Counted from the stretch's first letter, positions 1-10,346 are shown. The stretch: 64,000 nt of DNA from CAYYKK01 sp046351395 (GCA_046351395.1 JAXLYP010000002.1:1-64000); one strand, 5' to 3'. Made by a program: numbers and translations. Notes: generated by a model not told the origin, from the sequence alone.

Positions 1-107
1 GGCGCTGCGCGCTCCGTGTGATCGGCCTCGGCGAGACTCGCACCGCCATCGACCTCAAGCAGATCCTACGGGCGGCGATTGGCCTGTGGACGGGAGTGAC
101 ACGATGA
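1..107 (+). CDS. C-terminal end of an unidentified protein (partial)
   Basis: An open frame (codons starting at position 3) runs in from the left edge and ends with TGA at 105-107, overlapping the ATG of the following kinase gene as ATGA. Only about 34 residues are visible, ending IGLWTGVTR. The run RVIGLGETRTAIDL is faintly reminiscent of the last strand and helix of a STAS domain, but this is too short to assign. The ATGA overlap suggests translational coupling with the kinase and CheW-like genes, so the missing part may belong to a chemosensory or signalling operon. Identity needs the upstream sequence. Confidence 0.5.
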   Translation, partial: RCALRVIGLGETRTAIDLKQILRAAIGLWTGVTR

Positions 108-1297
108 AGGACGGTCGACCCTCGAGCAAACGAGCGACGACACTGGTCGGACTCGAGCCGGTACAGCCCGTCACGAGCCCCTCGCACCGCGGTGAGCCAA
201 GCTCCGCGCCGCAAGGGTGGAAGAGATCCACCTTGCCCTACGGCGTGGCGCGCGACGCGGACGAGATTCGTCTCGATCATTTGTTCGAGAGCTCGCCCGA
301 CCTGTTCGCACACCGTTGGCACCTGCGTGGACGCTCCATCCCGGACAGACACTTCCGAACTGCGGGCGCGCTGACCTCCGCGTCGAGCGCGACGTCGACC
401 CACGCGGGGCGGCGGTCGTCGCGAGAGGTGGCGCGCGTCGCCGATCCCGTGGGGCTCGTCGGCCAAGTCCTGTTCACCAAGTATCGCGTCGACGGCGTGC
501 TCGGCATTGGCGGGTTCGCTGCCGTGCTTCGCGCGACGCACCTCCTCATGAAGACCCAGGTCGCCATCAAGATGTTGCGCCCCGAGGTGACGAGTCGCCG
601 TCCCGACCTCGCGAGCCTCCTCGCCCGTGAGGCGGAGCTCGCGGCCAAGCTGGACCACCCCAACGTCGTACGAATGCTGGACGTCGTCGAGTCGGAGGCG
701 GGCGCGTTCATCGTCATGGAGCACGTGGATGGAGACTCCCTCGCGACCCTCCTGCGCAAGGGACCGCTCCCGAGGCGGCGCGTCGCCGAAATTGGGCTCG
801 ACGTGGTGCACGGGCTCGCGGCGGGCCTCGAGCGAGGGCTCATCCACCGGGACGTGAAGCCGGGGAACGTCATGGTCTCGCGGCGCGGGGCCGTCAAGCT
901 GGTCGACTTCGGATTGGCGCTCTCGTCCGCGGACGATCTGTTTCGTCGGAACCAGCCTGTCGGGACACGCGGCTACGCGGCGCCGGAGCAGCTCACGGAG
1001 CCTGCGACCATCGATTTTCGCGCCGACATGTTCGGCCTCGGCGCGACGCTCTATCACGCGGCGGTAGGCACGCCCCCATTCCCCGGGGACCGATGGACCG
1101 CCGATCCCCGCACCCTCGCGAGCGCCGGGAGCGCTCCGCCCGCTCTCCATCCGGAGGCGGTCGTCGATGGGTCGTTGGGCCGACTCCTCACCTGGCTGCT
1201 GCAGCGGCGGCGCGAGGATCGCCCCGCTTCCTACGACCTCGTCGAGAGGGCTCTGGCTTCTGTCATCGGCGAGATGCCCCCGGAGAACCGACGATGA
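104..1297 (+). CDS. Hanks-type Ser/Thr protein kinase
   Basis: A protein of about 397 residues from ATG 104. A GTG at 86 lies in the same frame, but the ATG that overlaps the previous stop codon is preferred. The first ~125 residues are polar and unassigned. The kinase domain follows, with a Gly-rich loop (GIGGFAAV), the ATP-anchoring Lys in VAIKML (about residue 156), an intact catalytic loop HRDVKPGN (about 248), DFG (about 268) and an APEQ activation-segment motif, so it should be catalytically active. No transmembrane segment or C-terminal sensor is seen, so it is probably cytosolic. Its stop overlaps the ATG of the CheW-like gene (ATGA, 1294-1297), which links the kinase with a chemosensory coupling protein. 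The substrate is unknown. Confidence 0.93.
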   Translation: MKDGRPSSKRATTLVGLEPVQPVTSPSHRGEPSSAPQGWKRSTLPYGVARDADEIRLDHLFESSPDLFAHRWHLRGRSIPDRHFRTAGALTSASSATSTHAGRRSSREVARVADPVGLVGQVLFTKYRVDGVLGIGGFAAVLRATHLLMKTQVAIKMLRPEVTSRRPDLASLLAREAELAAKLDHPNVVRMLDVVESEAGAFIVMEHVDGDSLATLLRKGPLPRRRVAEIGLDVVHGLAAGLERGLIHRDVKPGNVMVSRRGAVKLVDFGLALSSADDLFRRNQPVGTRGYAAPEQLTEPATIDFRADMFGLGATLYHAAVGTPPFPGDRWTADPRTLASAGSAPPALHPEAVVDGSLGRLLTWLLQRRREDRPASYDLVERALASVIGEMPPENRR

Positions 1298-2901
1298 GCA
1301 CGACAGATCGTGAGTGGTCCGACTTCCTCGAAGAGCTCGAGTCCCTCGACCGCGCCGGCGCCGCCGCGAAGCCCGAGAGTCCCGCATCCCCACCGGCCGA
1401 GGCGGTCAGCAAACCTCCTCCGCCGAGCGCCGCAGAGCCGCAGGGGGCGGCGGCCTCTTCGGGCGCGTCTTCCGCGGGACGCGAAGCCCCGAGTCGGCCG
1501 ATTCCACCTCGTGTGGCATTGGAAAGGAAGCCGCCACCCCCGGCGCCCTCCGCGCCAATACTCGCGCGCCAAACCGCTCCGACGAAGCCCGCTGCTACCG
1601 CGCCGAAACAGCCAGTCGCGAGCCCCACCGGAGGAGACCGGACGAGCCCGAAGGAAGCCCCGAGTGCGAGCGCATCGGAGAGTCAGCGCTCCACCCGGGC
1701 CGCGCCCGACGTGAATGCTCCCGAGGCCCCGGCCGCGCGTCTGCGGCCACCGCCACCGCCGCCTTCCGTCCCGAAGACCGCGCAACGCCCGAGCCCCCCC
1801 GAAGCACCTCGGGTGGCGGCGAAGCCCGCGGCCAAGCCATTGCACTGGGCGTCCAATGTGCCGCGGGAAGTTCCGGAGCGGACCCAACCGGGCGGACATT
1901 CCGGTCCTGCGGCGATCGACGAGCCGAAGCGCCATGAACCACCCGGGGCAGCCGCCTCGAAGGCCGGCCAGAGCCCCGCCCGCGCGCCGGAACCCGCCGC
2001 GCCCCGCTCGGAATTTGCAGACAAAGGCACCGCCACGGCCGAGAGCGACGCGCTCGATAGCCTCGATTGGGTCGACGAGCCGAGCGCGAGCTCCGCGGTC
2101 GAACCCCAACCGCCGAACCAACGGCCGGCTCCCTCTCCGCCGGCGAGCCCCCCTTCCCAGCCCAGCGCGGCGCGAGCGCGACCTGTCAGCGAGGCGAGCC
2201 CTCCCAAGCCTGCGCCCTCGGAGTCCCCGTCTCTGCCGGACATCGCCGCGCGAAGCGACGTGAGCGCGGAACGCGCGCCGCGCGGGACTCGCATACCCGC
2301 GGAGGCGGCGTCGCGGGGGGGCGGCACGCACGCCACGCCGCCGATGGATCCGGATGACGAGTGGCTGCAAGGGCTCCAGCGGCCGACGGCGCCGCACGAG
2401 CATGGGCGAGCCCTCGCGATGGACGAAGAGGTCGCCGTCGAACGTCGACAGGGCAGTCTCGAGCTCCTCCGCGAGCCGATTTGTGTCGTGTGGTTGGACG
2501 GCGCCTGCTACGGGCTACCGCTCGCGGTCGTCGGGGAGCTCGCGCCGCTCGGGTTCGTCGTCCAAGTCCCCCTCTGTCCAGCCCCGATTTTGGGCGTCTT
2601 CAGCCTCCGCGGCGCGCCGCTCCCCGTCATCGACCTCGCGGCCGCGCTGGGCCTCGGCTCGGCGCGCGGAGGTCAAAACGGATTGGTGCTCCGAGACGGA
2701 GACAGACAGTTTGCGATCCCCGTGGAGCGCGTGGAGGTGCTCGGAGGATCGCGGCGCGGGGCGCGGCGTCCGCGACTCGAAACGGATCACCCGAGCATCG
2801 CTGGTTTCATCGAGCTCGACGATGCCCAAGTCGTCACGCTGCTGTCGGCGGGATCCATCCGCAGCGCGTTCGACGAGCTCCGCGACGGATATCGAAGTTG
2901 A
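1294..2901 (+). CDS. CheW-like domain protein with long Pro/Ala-rich linker
   Basis: A protein of 535 residues starting at the ATG that overlaps the kinase stop. The N-terminus (MSTTDREWSDFLEELESL) is acidic and may form a short helix. Residues ~20-380 are a low-complexity Pro/Ala/Ser/Lys linker. The last ~140 residues, from about VVWLDGACYGLPL onward, look like a CheW fold, with ILGVFSLRGAPLPVIDL matching the typical 'G..n.RG...pviDL' strand pattern. CheW domains couple receptors to CheA-type kinases; here it may instead scaffold the neighbouring Ser/Thr kinase (inference). No CheA, CheY or MCP gene is visible, so a link to motility cannot be claimed. Confidence 0.8.
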   Translation: MSTTDREWSDFLEELESLDRAGAAAKPESPASPPAEAVSKPPPPSAAEPQGAAASSGASSAGREAPSRPIPPRVALERKPPPPAPSAPILARQTAPTKPAATAPKQPVASPTGGDRTSPKEAPSASASESQRSTRAAPDVNAPEAPAARLRPPPPPPSVPKTAQRPSPPEAPRVAAKPAAKPLHWASNVPREVPERTQPGGHSGPAAIDEPKRHEPPGAAASKAGQSPARAPEPAAPRSEFADKGTATAESDALDSLDWVDEPSASSAVEPQPPNQRPAPSPPASPPSQPSAARARPVSEASPPKPAPSESPSLPDIAARSDVSAERAPRGTRIPAEAASRGGGTHATPPMDPDDEWLQGLQRPTAPHEHGRALAMDEEVAVERRQGSLELLREPICVVWLDGACYGLPLAVVGELAPLGFVVQVPLCPAPILGVFSLRGAPLPVIDLAAALGLGSARGGQNGLVLRDGDRQFAIPVERVEVLGGSRRGARRPRLETDHPSIAGFIELDDAQVVTLLSAGSIRSAFDELRDGYRS

Positions 2902-3074
2902 CGAAGTCCACGCGCCTCCGCGCGTGGCGCCACCGCACGCCCTCGCACGGCGATGCGCCGCCCATCGGATCACCCACAGACACTCCGCGCCGACTCCTCG
3001 GTGTCGGACCGCGCCGATACCGAGCGCCGGAAGACCGGCGCGACTCCCCTCGACGAACACATAGGAGCCTCGAC

Positions 3075-4433
3075 ATGCGAAAGCTCGCCCCCCTCATACC
3101 CACGCTGCTCCTCAACGCCCTCCTTTGCCACTCCGCACGAGCGCAGGATCCGCCGCCCCCATCGAGCGCGGCGCCCCCTTTGGACCCGGCCGCGCCCCCC
3201 CCGCCCGCGGATCCGGCGAGTCCTCCGCCGACGCCGAGCGCTCCCACGCCGAAGACACCGGCCGAGCCGACATCGCCCGCGCCTGCAGCCGACGCGGCAC
3301 CAGCGCCCGAGAAGCCCACACCGTGGTACGAGCGGTTCTCGATCGAGGCGTTCGTCGACTCCTATGTCAGCGTCAACTTCAACTTTCCGGAGCCGCAGCA
3401 GAACGCGAACCGGTTCCGCGCGTACGACGTGAACAACGGCGCGTCCATCCATTGGGCGGGCCTGAACGTGACGTATCCAGCGAACCCAGTGGGGGCGACG
3501 CTCTCGCTCCGCTTCGGCCCGTCCGTACCCATCTACGCGCTCGGCGATGCGGGCACGTTCCTCGAGTACGTGAAGCAAGCGTTCGTCACGCTCCGGCCGG
3601 GCGGCGACACCGGCAAATTCCAGCTGGACTTCGGGAAGGCTGACACGCTCGTGGGCGCGGAGGTCGCAGACAATCAGCTCAACATCAACTATACCCGTGG
3701 TCTCGTGAACTTCATCGCGCAGCCGTTCTTCCACACGGGGTTCCGCGCCGCCTACACGCCAATTCCGGAGGTGAGCATCAAGGCCATCCTCGTGAACGGC
3801 GCGAACAACTCGATCGACAACAACACCGGGAAATCCGGTGGCGCGCAGTTTGTCTTCACCGACACGAAGCGAGTCACGGCCTCTCTCGCGTATCTCTTCG
3901 GTCCGGAGCAGCCCGACACGCTCGTCCTCACCTGTCCGGTGGACACGGCTCCCCAGGACGGCGCGTGTGTGTCGTCTCCGGGCGCGCCCGAGTCGGAGAC
4001 GACGATCGAGGACGGCGCCGCCAACGCTCGCTTCCGGCACCTCGCAGACGTCGTGCTCGACGCGAAGCCCACGGACGAGGTCCGCCTCCTGTTCAACGGC
4101 GACGTGGGCGCCGAGCAACAGTCCGGGGGAGACTACGCGCTTTGGGTCGGCGCGAGCTTGGCGTCGAGCTTCAAGGTAGCGGAGATCTTCTCGCTGGGCC
4201 TTCGAGCCGAAGTGCTGTGGGACCAGAAGGGGTTCGTCTCGGCAGTCGGTGACGAGGTGATCCTCGGCTCCGGAACGCTGACCGCGCAGCTGACGCCGTG
4301 GGAGCACTTCAGCGCGTTCTTCGACGTTCGGGGGGACGGCGGCGACCGCCCCTACTTCCTGACGGGCGTGGACGGGGCTCGACGGTTCCAGTTCACGACC
4401 ACGCTCGGTATGATCGTGAGCACAGGCAGCTGA
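3075..4433 (+). CDS. Outer-membrane beta-barrel porin (BBP2-like)
   Basis: A 452-residue protein. ATG 3075 is chosen because AGGAG lies 7 nt upstream and a clear signal peptide follows (MRKLAPLIPTLLLNALL... with likely cleavage after ARA, before QDP). A Pro/Ala-rich spacer of about 70 residues follows, then alternating amphipathic strands typical of a barrel from the IEAFVDSYVSVNFNF segment to the end. That segment and the later LVNFIAQPFFHTGFRAAY resemble the OmpL-like 'bbp2' porin family. It probably sits in the outer membrane; the transported solute is unknown. A 173-bp gap separates it from the CheW-like gene, so co-transcription is uncertain. The 3' end faces the hybrid kinase gene. Confidence 0.8.
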   Translation: MRKLAPLIPTLLLNALLCHSARAQDPPPPSSAAPPLDPAAPPPPADPASPPPTPSAPTPKTPAEPTSPAPAADAAPAPEKPTPWYERFSIEAFVDSYVSVNFNFPEPQQNANRFRAYDVNNGASIHWAGLNVTYPANPVGATLSLRFGPSVPIYALGDAGTFLEYVKQAFVTLRPGGDTGKFQLDFGKADTLVGAEVADNQLNINYTRGLVNFIAQPFFHTGFRAAYTPIPEVSIKAILVNGANNSIDNNTGKSGGAQFVFTDTKRVTASLAYLFGPEQPDTLVLTCPVDTAPQDGACVSSPGAPESETTIEDGAANARFRHLADVVLDAKPTDEVRLLFNGDVGAEQQSGGDYALWVGASLASSFKVAEIFSLGLRAEVLWDQKGFVSAVGDEVILGSGTLTAQLTPWEHFSAFFDVRGDGGDRPYFLTGVDGARRFQFTTTLGMIVSTGS

Positions 4434-4482
4434 GCCGAGTTCGGGGGGCCGGCCGCCAGCATGGGGCCCTTCGGGGTCGACC

Positions 4483-7400
4483 TCAGTCGACGAAGGGCAT
4501 GCTGGAGGGCGGCCGCGACGACTGGCTGCAAAGTCGATCGATCAGCGACTTGAGCCGATTGAGGACGACGGGCTTGGACATGTACTCGTCCGCCCCGGCG
4601 AGCAGACACTCCGCGCGGTCCGAATCCATGGCGCGCGCGGTCAGCGCGACGATCGGGCGCGGACGAAGCTCCGTTCGGCGAATCGCTCGGATCGCGTCCA
4701 ACCCCATCAGCACCGGCAGCTCGACGTCCATCAGGATGACCTGCACGTCGGGGGCCTCGGCCATCCGCACCGCCGCGTCCCCGTCACGGGCGACCCGTAC
4801 CGTGTAGCCCCGTCGACTCAAGTAGCTCTGCACGGCGAGGATGCTCGCCTCGCAGTCCTCCGCGAGGAGGATCACGCGTTCTTCAGGCTCCGTCACCCCG
4901 AGCGGTGGAAAGTCGGACGACGGCGTCGAAGGAGGTAAGTCGACGGAGGCGGGCGCGTCATCCGCGGCTTGCGCGGGTAGGCGCGAGGGTAGCGACGAGT
5001 TGGCGAAAGTTCCCGTGGAGCGGCGGCCGGAAGCCAGCCCGAGCGTCACCACGAACCGAGCGCCGTTCGGTACGTTCGGCTCGAAGCGAACGGAGCCTCC
5101 GTGAAGTTCGACGAAGCGTCGCACGAGCGCCAGTCCGAGCCCGGCTCCCGGCTCCGCGCGCGACCGCGCCTTGCCGCGGAAGAACGGCTCGAAGATCCGC
5201 TGACGCTCCTCTGTGGGAACGCCGGGCCCGAGATCGCAGACGCTCAGCTCGGCCGCCTTGCCCACCACCTGCGCGCGGAGCGTGATGTTCGTTCCGCGCG
5301 GAGAGTAGAGGTGCGCGTTCGTCAGCAGGTTGATCATGACCTGCTTGAGGCGCCTCCCGTCTGCCCTGATCCACCGGGCCTCGGGCGCGATCTCCGTCGC
5401 GATCTGCTGTCGCTTCAGCGTCAGCGCATCGATGACCATCGCCGTGCACTCGTCGAACAATGTCTGAACGTTGACGTCCACGAGGTCGAGGGAGATTTTG
5501 TCCGCCTCGACCCGGGCGATGTCGAGCACGTCGTTGATGATGTGGAGGAGCTGCTCTCCGCTCCCACGGATCGTCTCGAGCGTGCGGTGCTGCTCGGCGG
5601 GCAGCCTCCCGTAGACTCCTTCGAGCAGTGCATCCGAGAGCCCGAGGACCGCGTTCAGCGGAGTGCGGAGCTCGTGGCTCATGTTCGCCATGAACCGTGT
5701 CTTCGCCTGGTTGGCCTCGACGGCCGCCTGAGCGCTGCCCATCGCGCTCGTGATGTCGAGGTGGATGCCCACGAATCGGAGCGGCGCTCCGGTCGGGCTG
5801 CGAGCCGTGACCTCGCCGCGGCTCAACACGTGGCGAGGGCTCCCGTCGCGGTGAATCATCCGGTGCACGGCCTCGAAGTGCGGGCGTGCACCGACCAGGT
5901 GCTCGTTCAACGCGCGCGAGCACTCCTTTCGGTCGTCCGGATGAACGAGGTTGAAGCAAGTCTCGATGCGCGGGTCGAGCTCGGCGACCTCATAGCCGAG
6001 CATCGACGCGAACGGGGTGCTGAACCGGGCTTCACCGGATTGGGGGTTCCAATCCCACGTACCGAGGCTGGCGATGATTCCCATGGGATCGTCCCCGCGC
6101 GCTGGCCGGCTGAGGCCGCGCTCCCGCTCGGCGGCGGCGACCTCGTCCGTCACCTCACGCGCAACCCCGTAGACCAGCGGCGTGCCGTCGAGGCCGACGT
6201 CGTGCACCAGGGATACCTCAACGAGTACCTGGTTCCCGCCGAGCCGTCTCCACTTCTCCACGGTCGGAGCGCGCGTGGCGCGCCGACCGAGGTCCGCCCA
6301 ACGGGCCGGCGCGTCCGAAAGCGAGCCGAGGGCGACGCCGATCAGTTGGTGCGCCGACGCGTACCCGCAGAGCTCCGCGCACGCGTGATTGGCGGCAATG
6401 ACCTTTCCGCTGCCGTCCACGCGGAAGAGCGCGTGCCCGCACCTTTCGTAGTCGAGCAGGTGCCTTCCCTCGAGCACGCCCAGCCGCTCTGCGAGCGCCT
6501 GCTCCCGATCGACGTCCCTCAGCGCCCCGACAATCCGCAACGGCGCCCCGGCGTCGTCACGCTCGACGACCCGGCCTCGGTCGAGGAACCAGCGATAGCC
6601 GCGCCCACCGACCCATAGCCGGAGTCGCGCCTCGCCCTCGCCGCCGAGCTGCTGCGCGCGAAGGCGCGCGAGCCCGGAGGCGTCCTCTGGGTGGACGATG
6701 GATTCGACGAACGAAGGCCCCAATTGGGGATCCTTCGGATCGACCCCGAGGAGCTCGAGCCAGCGCGGCGTCACGTAGAACCGGCCCGCCGCCCGGTCGA
6801 TGCCCCACGCCCCATCCCCCATCGCCGAGTGCGCCTCGAGCAGCGCCTCCGGCCCCAGATCGCCGAGCGTGGAGCGCGTGGAGGGACCGGCGGGGGCGGG
6901 CCCGACAGGACGAGAACTGTCGGGGGTCACGCGCCTGAACTCGGTGAGCGCCCGGAACGACCATCGATACTGCCGCGCATCCGGGGTGCAAAACTCGAGC
7001 GACGAGACGGTGACCTGCACCGCGCAGATTGTCCCGTTCAGTCTCTGGACCGTGGTGAAGAGCGAATGGGCGGTAGCCGTTCGCTGGGCGAGATCCCGTG
7101 CAAGGCGCCACTCGCCATACTCCGTCTGGGGGACGAAGTCGGCCACTCGCAGATCGCCTACGCCGCCGCTCTCGATGCCGACGAGCGCCAGGAACTCGGG
7201 ACTCGCATACACCATGCGGCCGTCCGACGCCTCGACGCAGACGGCGTCCGCTTGCTCGACATCCTCCGCGCCCGCCGCGAGCGCTCCAGCCTTCGCACTC
7301 GGCGGCTCTTGGCGCTCGGACGGGACGAGCGCGCGCGGGGCATGCTCCCTGGGCGACGCGCGCACCCGGCGCAGCGCCGCGAGCTCGATCGTCGCGCGGA

Positions 7401-7749
7401 CGAGCGCGGGGTAGAAGGGGCGCGTGAGTATCCCGCTGGGCAGGGGCGACCACGCGAGCTCCGTCTCGGCCTCGTCGGGCACGGTGGTCACGAGAACGAT
7501 CTGCGCGGTAGGGAGGCTCGACAGGCGCGGGGGGCCCTTTTCCACGCCGAGCTTGAGCGCGATCGTGGCGTCGACGAAGACGACGTCGGCGCGGAAGGCG
7601 CCGACGGATCGCAGCACCTTCGTCGATGTCCCGACGGATGCGGCGACCGGATAACCAAGCACCCGCGCGATCCGGGCGAGCTCATGAGCGGCGCCGCCGA
7701 CCACATACACGCGGGGGCCGCCGGTGGCTGGCTCCGCGCCGGTCGTCAA
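4483..7749 (-). CDS. Multi-PAS hybrid sensor histidine kinase with C-terminal receiver
   Basis: About 1,088 residues if TTG 7749 is the start (GCGAGG lies just upstream); a GTG at 7710 is an alternative. The open frame extends further upstream, but that part overlaps the response regulator and does not look coding. Order of domains: an N-terminal receiver-like segment (VYVVGG..., VFVDA, TRPF) without a clear phospho-Asp environment; about four PAS segments, the last two with typical PAC ends (LRFVGIHLDIT); HisKA with phosphoacceptor His in MSHELRTPLN; HATPase_c with GLGLALVRRFVELHGG; and a C-terminal receiver with DVELP and KP. No transmembrane segment is evident, so it is probably a soluble redox/ligand or protein-state sensor. 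It is probably co-transcribed with the response regulator at 7871-8502. Confidence 0.9.
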   Translation of the reverse strand: MTTGAEPATGGPRVYVVGGAAHELARIARVLGYPVAASVGTSTKVLRSVGAFRADVVFVDATIALKLGVEKGPPRLSSLPTAQIVLVTTVPDEAETELAWSPLPSGILTRPFYPALVRATIELAALRRVRASPREHAPRALVPSERQEPPSAKAGALAAGAEDVEQADAVCVEASDGRMVYASPEFLALVGIESGGVGDLRVADFVPQTEYGEWRLARDLAQRTATAHSLFTTVQRLNGTICAVQVTVSSLEFCTPDARQYRWSFRALTEFRRVTPDSSRPVGPAPAGPSTRSTLGDLGPEALLEAHSAMGDGAWGIDRAAGRFYVTPRWLELLGVDPKDPQLGPSFVESIVHPEDASGLARLRAQQLGGEGEARLRLWVGGRGYRWFLDRGRVVERDDAGAPLRIVGALRDVDREQALAERLGVLEGRHLLDYERCGHALFRVDGSGKVIAANHACAELCGYASAHQLIGVALGSLSDAPARWADLGRRATRAPTVEKWRRLGGNQVLVEVSLVHDVGLDGTPLVYGVAREVTDEVAAAERERGLSRPARGDDPMGIIASLGTWDWNPQSGEARFSTPFASMLGYEVAELDPRIETCFNLVHPDDRKECSRALNEHLVGARPHFEAVHRMIHRDGSPRHVLSRGEVTARSPTGAPLRFVGIHLDITSAMGSAQAAVEANQAKTRFMANMSHELRTPLNAVLGLSDALLEGVYGRLPAEQHRTLETIRGSGEQLLHIINDVLDIARVEADKISLDLVDVNVQTLFDECTAMVIDALTLKRQQIATEIAPEARWIRADGRRLKQVMINLLTNAHLYSPRGTNITLRAQVVGKAAELSVCDLGPGVPTEERQRIFEPFFRGKARSRAEPGAGLGLALVRRFVELHGGSVRFEPNVPNGARFVVTLGLASGRRSTGTFANSSLPSRLPAQAADDAPASVDLPPSTPSSDFPPLGVTEPEERVILLAEDCEASILAVQSYLSRRGYTVRVARDGDAAVRMAEAPDVQVILMDVELPVLMGLDAIRAIRRTELRPRPIVALTARAMDSDRAECLLAGADEYMSKPVVLNRLKSLIDRLCSQSSRPPSSMPFVD

Positions 7750-7870
7750 GCGACCTCGCGTGAGCGAGCGATCGCTGGCCGAGCGACGACTCCGAGGAGC
7801 ACACGAGGGGCGCTGGGGGCCGGTGCAGCGTCGTGCATCGAAGCAGACATTCGACGTTGCGGCACGTGCG

Positions 7871-8502
<632 letters not shown>

Positions 8503-9281
8503 CTACACACACCCGGGCTCCAACGTGGGAGAGGGGATGCCGTTCTGGGCAAGGGGGGATTCCTTCGGTAGGGGATTGGACAAACTCTCGCGCCCGCTCA
8601 AGAGGCCCCCCCCGGCGTCGAGCCCTGACCGGAGCGACGGCGCTTGTCGGGCCACGTCCCCGAGGAGGGACGAGCACGACGAGGCGCCAGCAACGGTCAG
8701 TGTAACCGTCCCATCGTACTCCGACGGGTGCATCTCTCAAGTTGCGCGAGCGCGACAGTGTGTTCCAGAATTCGTCCTATTGTCGAACCGTCGATGTACC
8801 GCGCTTGCTGCCAACCAAGCGGTTCCGAAACTGGACACTTCGTGGTCGCAAGTCGGCCCCGACACGACGGTTCCGCCAGAAACTGAACTCGGGTGAGTCG
8901 TGCCGAGCGACGTCCTCGCGTGTCGGCGTTCAGCGTCGAGATGCCCCGAGTGCTAGTGCCTCTCGAGGGCGATCTGGCTCACTTTCTTGGTCTGCAGGTC
9001 GTGGAGCCGGGGGCCGCGACGAAGACCACGAGAGCCCATGCCCCGAGCGGTGGACGGGCGATTGTCGTTGCGGCCCGCCTCATGACGGACTGGCTGGAGC
9101 GGCAATCACCTTGAAATTACGGCATATGCGCTCGATTTCGACGCGATCCACACGGCCTCGTCGCTGCGCTCCTCAGAGGACGAGGAGTGGTCTCCCGCTG
9201 CTCGCTCCTCGGGCGTGCGCCCCACGAGCGAACTCGAGCGAATCTGCTCGCGTTCCAAGATGTTTGTCGCTCCAGGAACGT
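8503..9281. other. Gene-free interval of about 780 bp
   Basis: No convincing gene was found between the response regulator start and the VWA lipoprotein end. The right-hand part (9121-9245) is one copy of a dispersed repeat described separately. The rest presumably holds the promoter of the response regulator/kinase pair. Short open frames here (for example minus 8733-8503 and plus 8893-9114) have no recognisable domain, signal peptide or ribosome-binding site, and I do not call them. Confidence 0.5.
9121..9245 (-). repeat. Dispersed repeat, copy A (inverted relative to copy B at 22345-22463)
   Basis: The reverse complement of 9126-9240 aligns without gaps over 115 bp to 22349-22463, with about 85% identity by hand count (17 mismatches). 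Both copies contain a central stem-loop CTCCTC-N7-GAGGAG (here 9169-9187). In one reading direction both copies encode a similar Ser/Glu-rich peptide (PEERA...SSSSEE.SDEAVW), but no start codon or complete gene is evident. The copy lies just downstream of the VWA lipoprotein gene. It is most simply a non-autonomous repeat family (REP/MITE-like); no transposase is nearby. Confidence 0.7.
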
Positions 9282-10340
9282 CTACTTCACGACCGTCCCG
9301 CAACCGAGGAGCACCTTGAGCTGCGCTCCATTCTGCGCCTTCACGCTCGCGCAGGTCGCGGGGCAGATGACGATCGCCGAGGGCGCCGACACGTTGTCGT
9401 ACTTCCAGCCGCCCTGCGCGCACGTCTCGTCGTAGGGGATGGTCGTCGGGGAGCCGCCGGGCGGCGTGACCTCGACGTTCACCTTGTTGAGACCGATCTC
9501 GCCCGAGATCACCTCTGCGGGGAGCGGATAGTCGCAGGGGATGGCCGAGCCGCTGACCTTCTGGAGCGCGCTCTGGAACTCGGCGGCGATGTTCGTGGTG
9601 CTCACGAGGATCACGGAGTCCGTCCCGCCAGCCGCCGCGATCAGGTTCGCGGTGTCTTGATTCACGCCAGGCAATCCGACGACATACGTCTTCACGCCCT
9701 TGTCGGCGCCCGTCTTCGCGAGCCCCGCGATGACGGCCGGGTCTTCGGGGTTTGCGCCCGCGCACGTCGGCGCGGGGCCCATCGGCTCACCGTCCGTGAT
9801 GAGCAGGACGGCTGACGCCTCTCCGGGGTGGTTCTGAGCCATCTCGATCCCCTTCAGGATCGCGCCCCCGAGGGCCGGGTACATGGGCGTGCTGAACCCG
9901 TCGGGCGCCTCGGCGTCGATCGCGGCCTCGATGGCCATGGCGTTCCCCGGCAGCTCTCCGAACGCGACCGTCGGCTCGCGATAGGCGGTCTGATCACAGG
10001 CCGGGACGGCGTCCGGATCGCGGGGGAAGAAGCGGAGCGCGGCGCGGATATTGTCTGTCCCGGGCGACTCCACATACGCCTTCAGGCCGATCTTCGCGTC
10101 GTCCCACTTGTTGCCCGCCATGCTCGTGGATTTGTCGAACATGACATAGAGGTTTACGGGCTTGTGCACCTCGACGTGCTCGTACTTGCCACAGTTCGGC
10201 TCCTCGCCCGTCGACGAGGAGCCATTGGCGAACGAGCCGACGCTGTTGCTGGTGCTCGCGCCCCCGACACCCGTGCCCGCGCCCGCCTCGCAACCCACGA
10301 GCAGCGCGGCGAGCGCAAAGAGACAACGAGAGGTTCGCAC
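9282..10340 (-). CDS. VWA-domain lipoprotein
   Basis: A 352-residue protein starting at GTG 10340. The N-terminus is a lipoprotein signal (LFALAALLVGCEAG), so it should be acylated at the Cys near residue 16. A Ser/Gly linker of about 30 residues follows. The von Willebrand factor A domain contains a MIDAS-type DKSTS in NLYVMFDKSTSM, LLITDGEPMG as a second metal-site strand, and TYVVGLPG. VWA domains bind protein ligands through a divalent metal. Several Cys residues in the last 100 residues suggest disulfides in the periplasm or at the surface. It starts 6 bp after the stop of the Gly-rich lipoprotein gene, so the two are very likely one operon. Function beyond adhesion or binding is unknown. 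Confidence 0.88.
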   Translation of the reverse strand: MRTSRCLFALAALLVGCEAGAGTGVGGASTSNSVGSFANGSSSTGEEPNCGKYEHVEVHKPVNLYVMFDKSTSMAGNKWDDAKIGLKAYVESPGTDNIRAALRFFPRDPDAVPACDQTAYREPTVAFGELPGNAMAIEAAIDAEAPDGFSTPMYPALGGAILKGIEMAQNHPGEASAVLLITDGEPMGPAPTCAGANPEDPAVIAGLAKTGADKGVKTYVVGLPGVNQDTANLIAAAGGTDSVILVSTTNIAAEFQSALQKVSGSAIPCDYPLPAEVISGEIGLNKVNVEVTPPGGSPTTIPYDETCAQGGWKYDNVSAPSAIVICPATCASVKAQNGAQLKVLLGCGTVVK

Positions 10341-10346
10341 GCGGCT

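Noticed and set aside
8503..8733. 76-codon minus frame ending immediately before the response regulator start
   Set aside because: No domain, no signal peptide and no clear ribosome-binding site; low-complexity Ser/Gly/Pro content.
8893..9114. 73-codon plus frame in the gene-free interval
   Set aside because: No recognisable motif or start signal, and no neighbouring gene on the same strand to support it.
9106..9765. Minus frame through repeat copy A ending in a Ser/Glu-rich peptide
   Set aside because: Most of it is antisense or out-of-frame to the VWA gene; only the repeat part resembles copy B, so it is explained by the repeat rather than by a gene.
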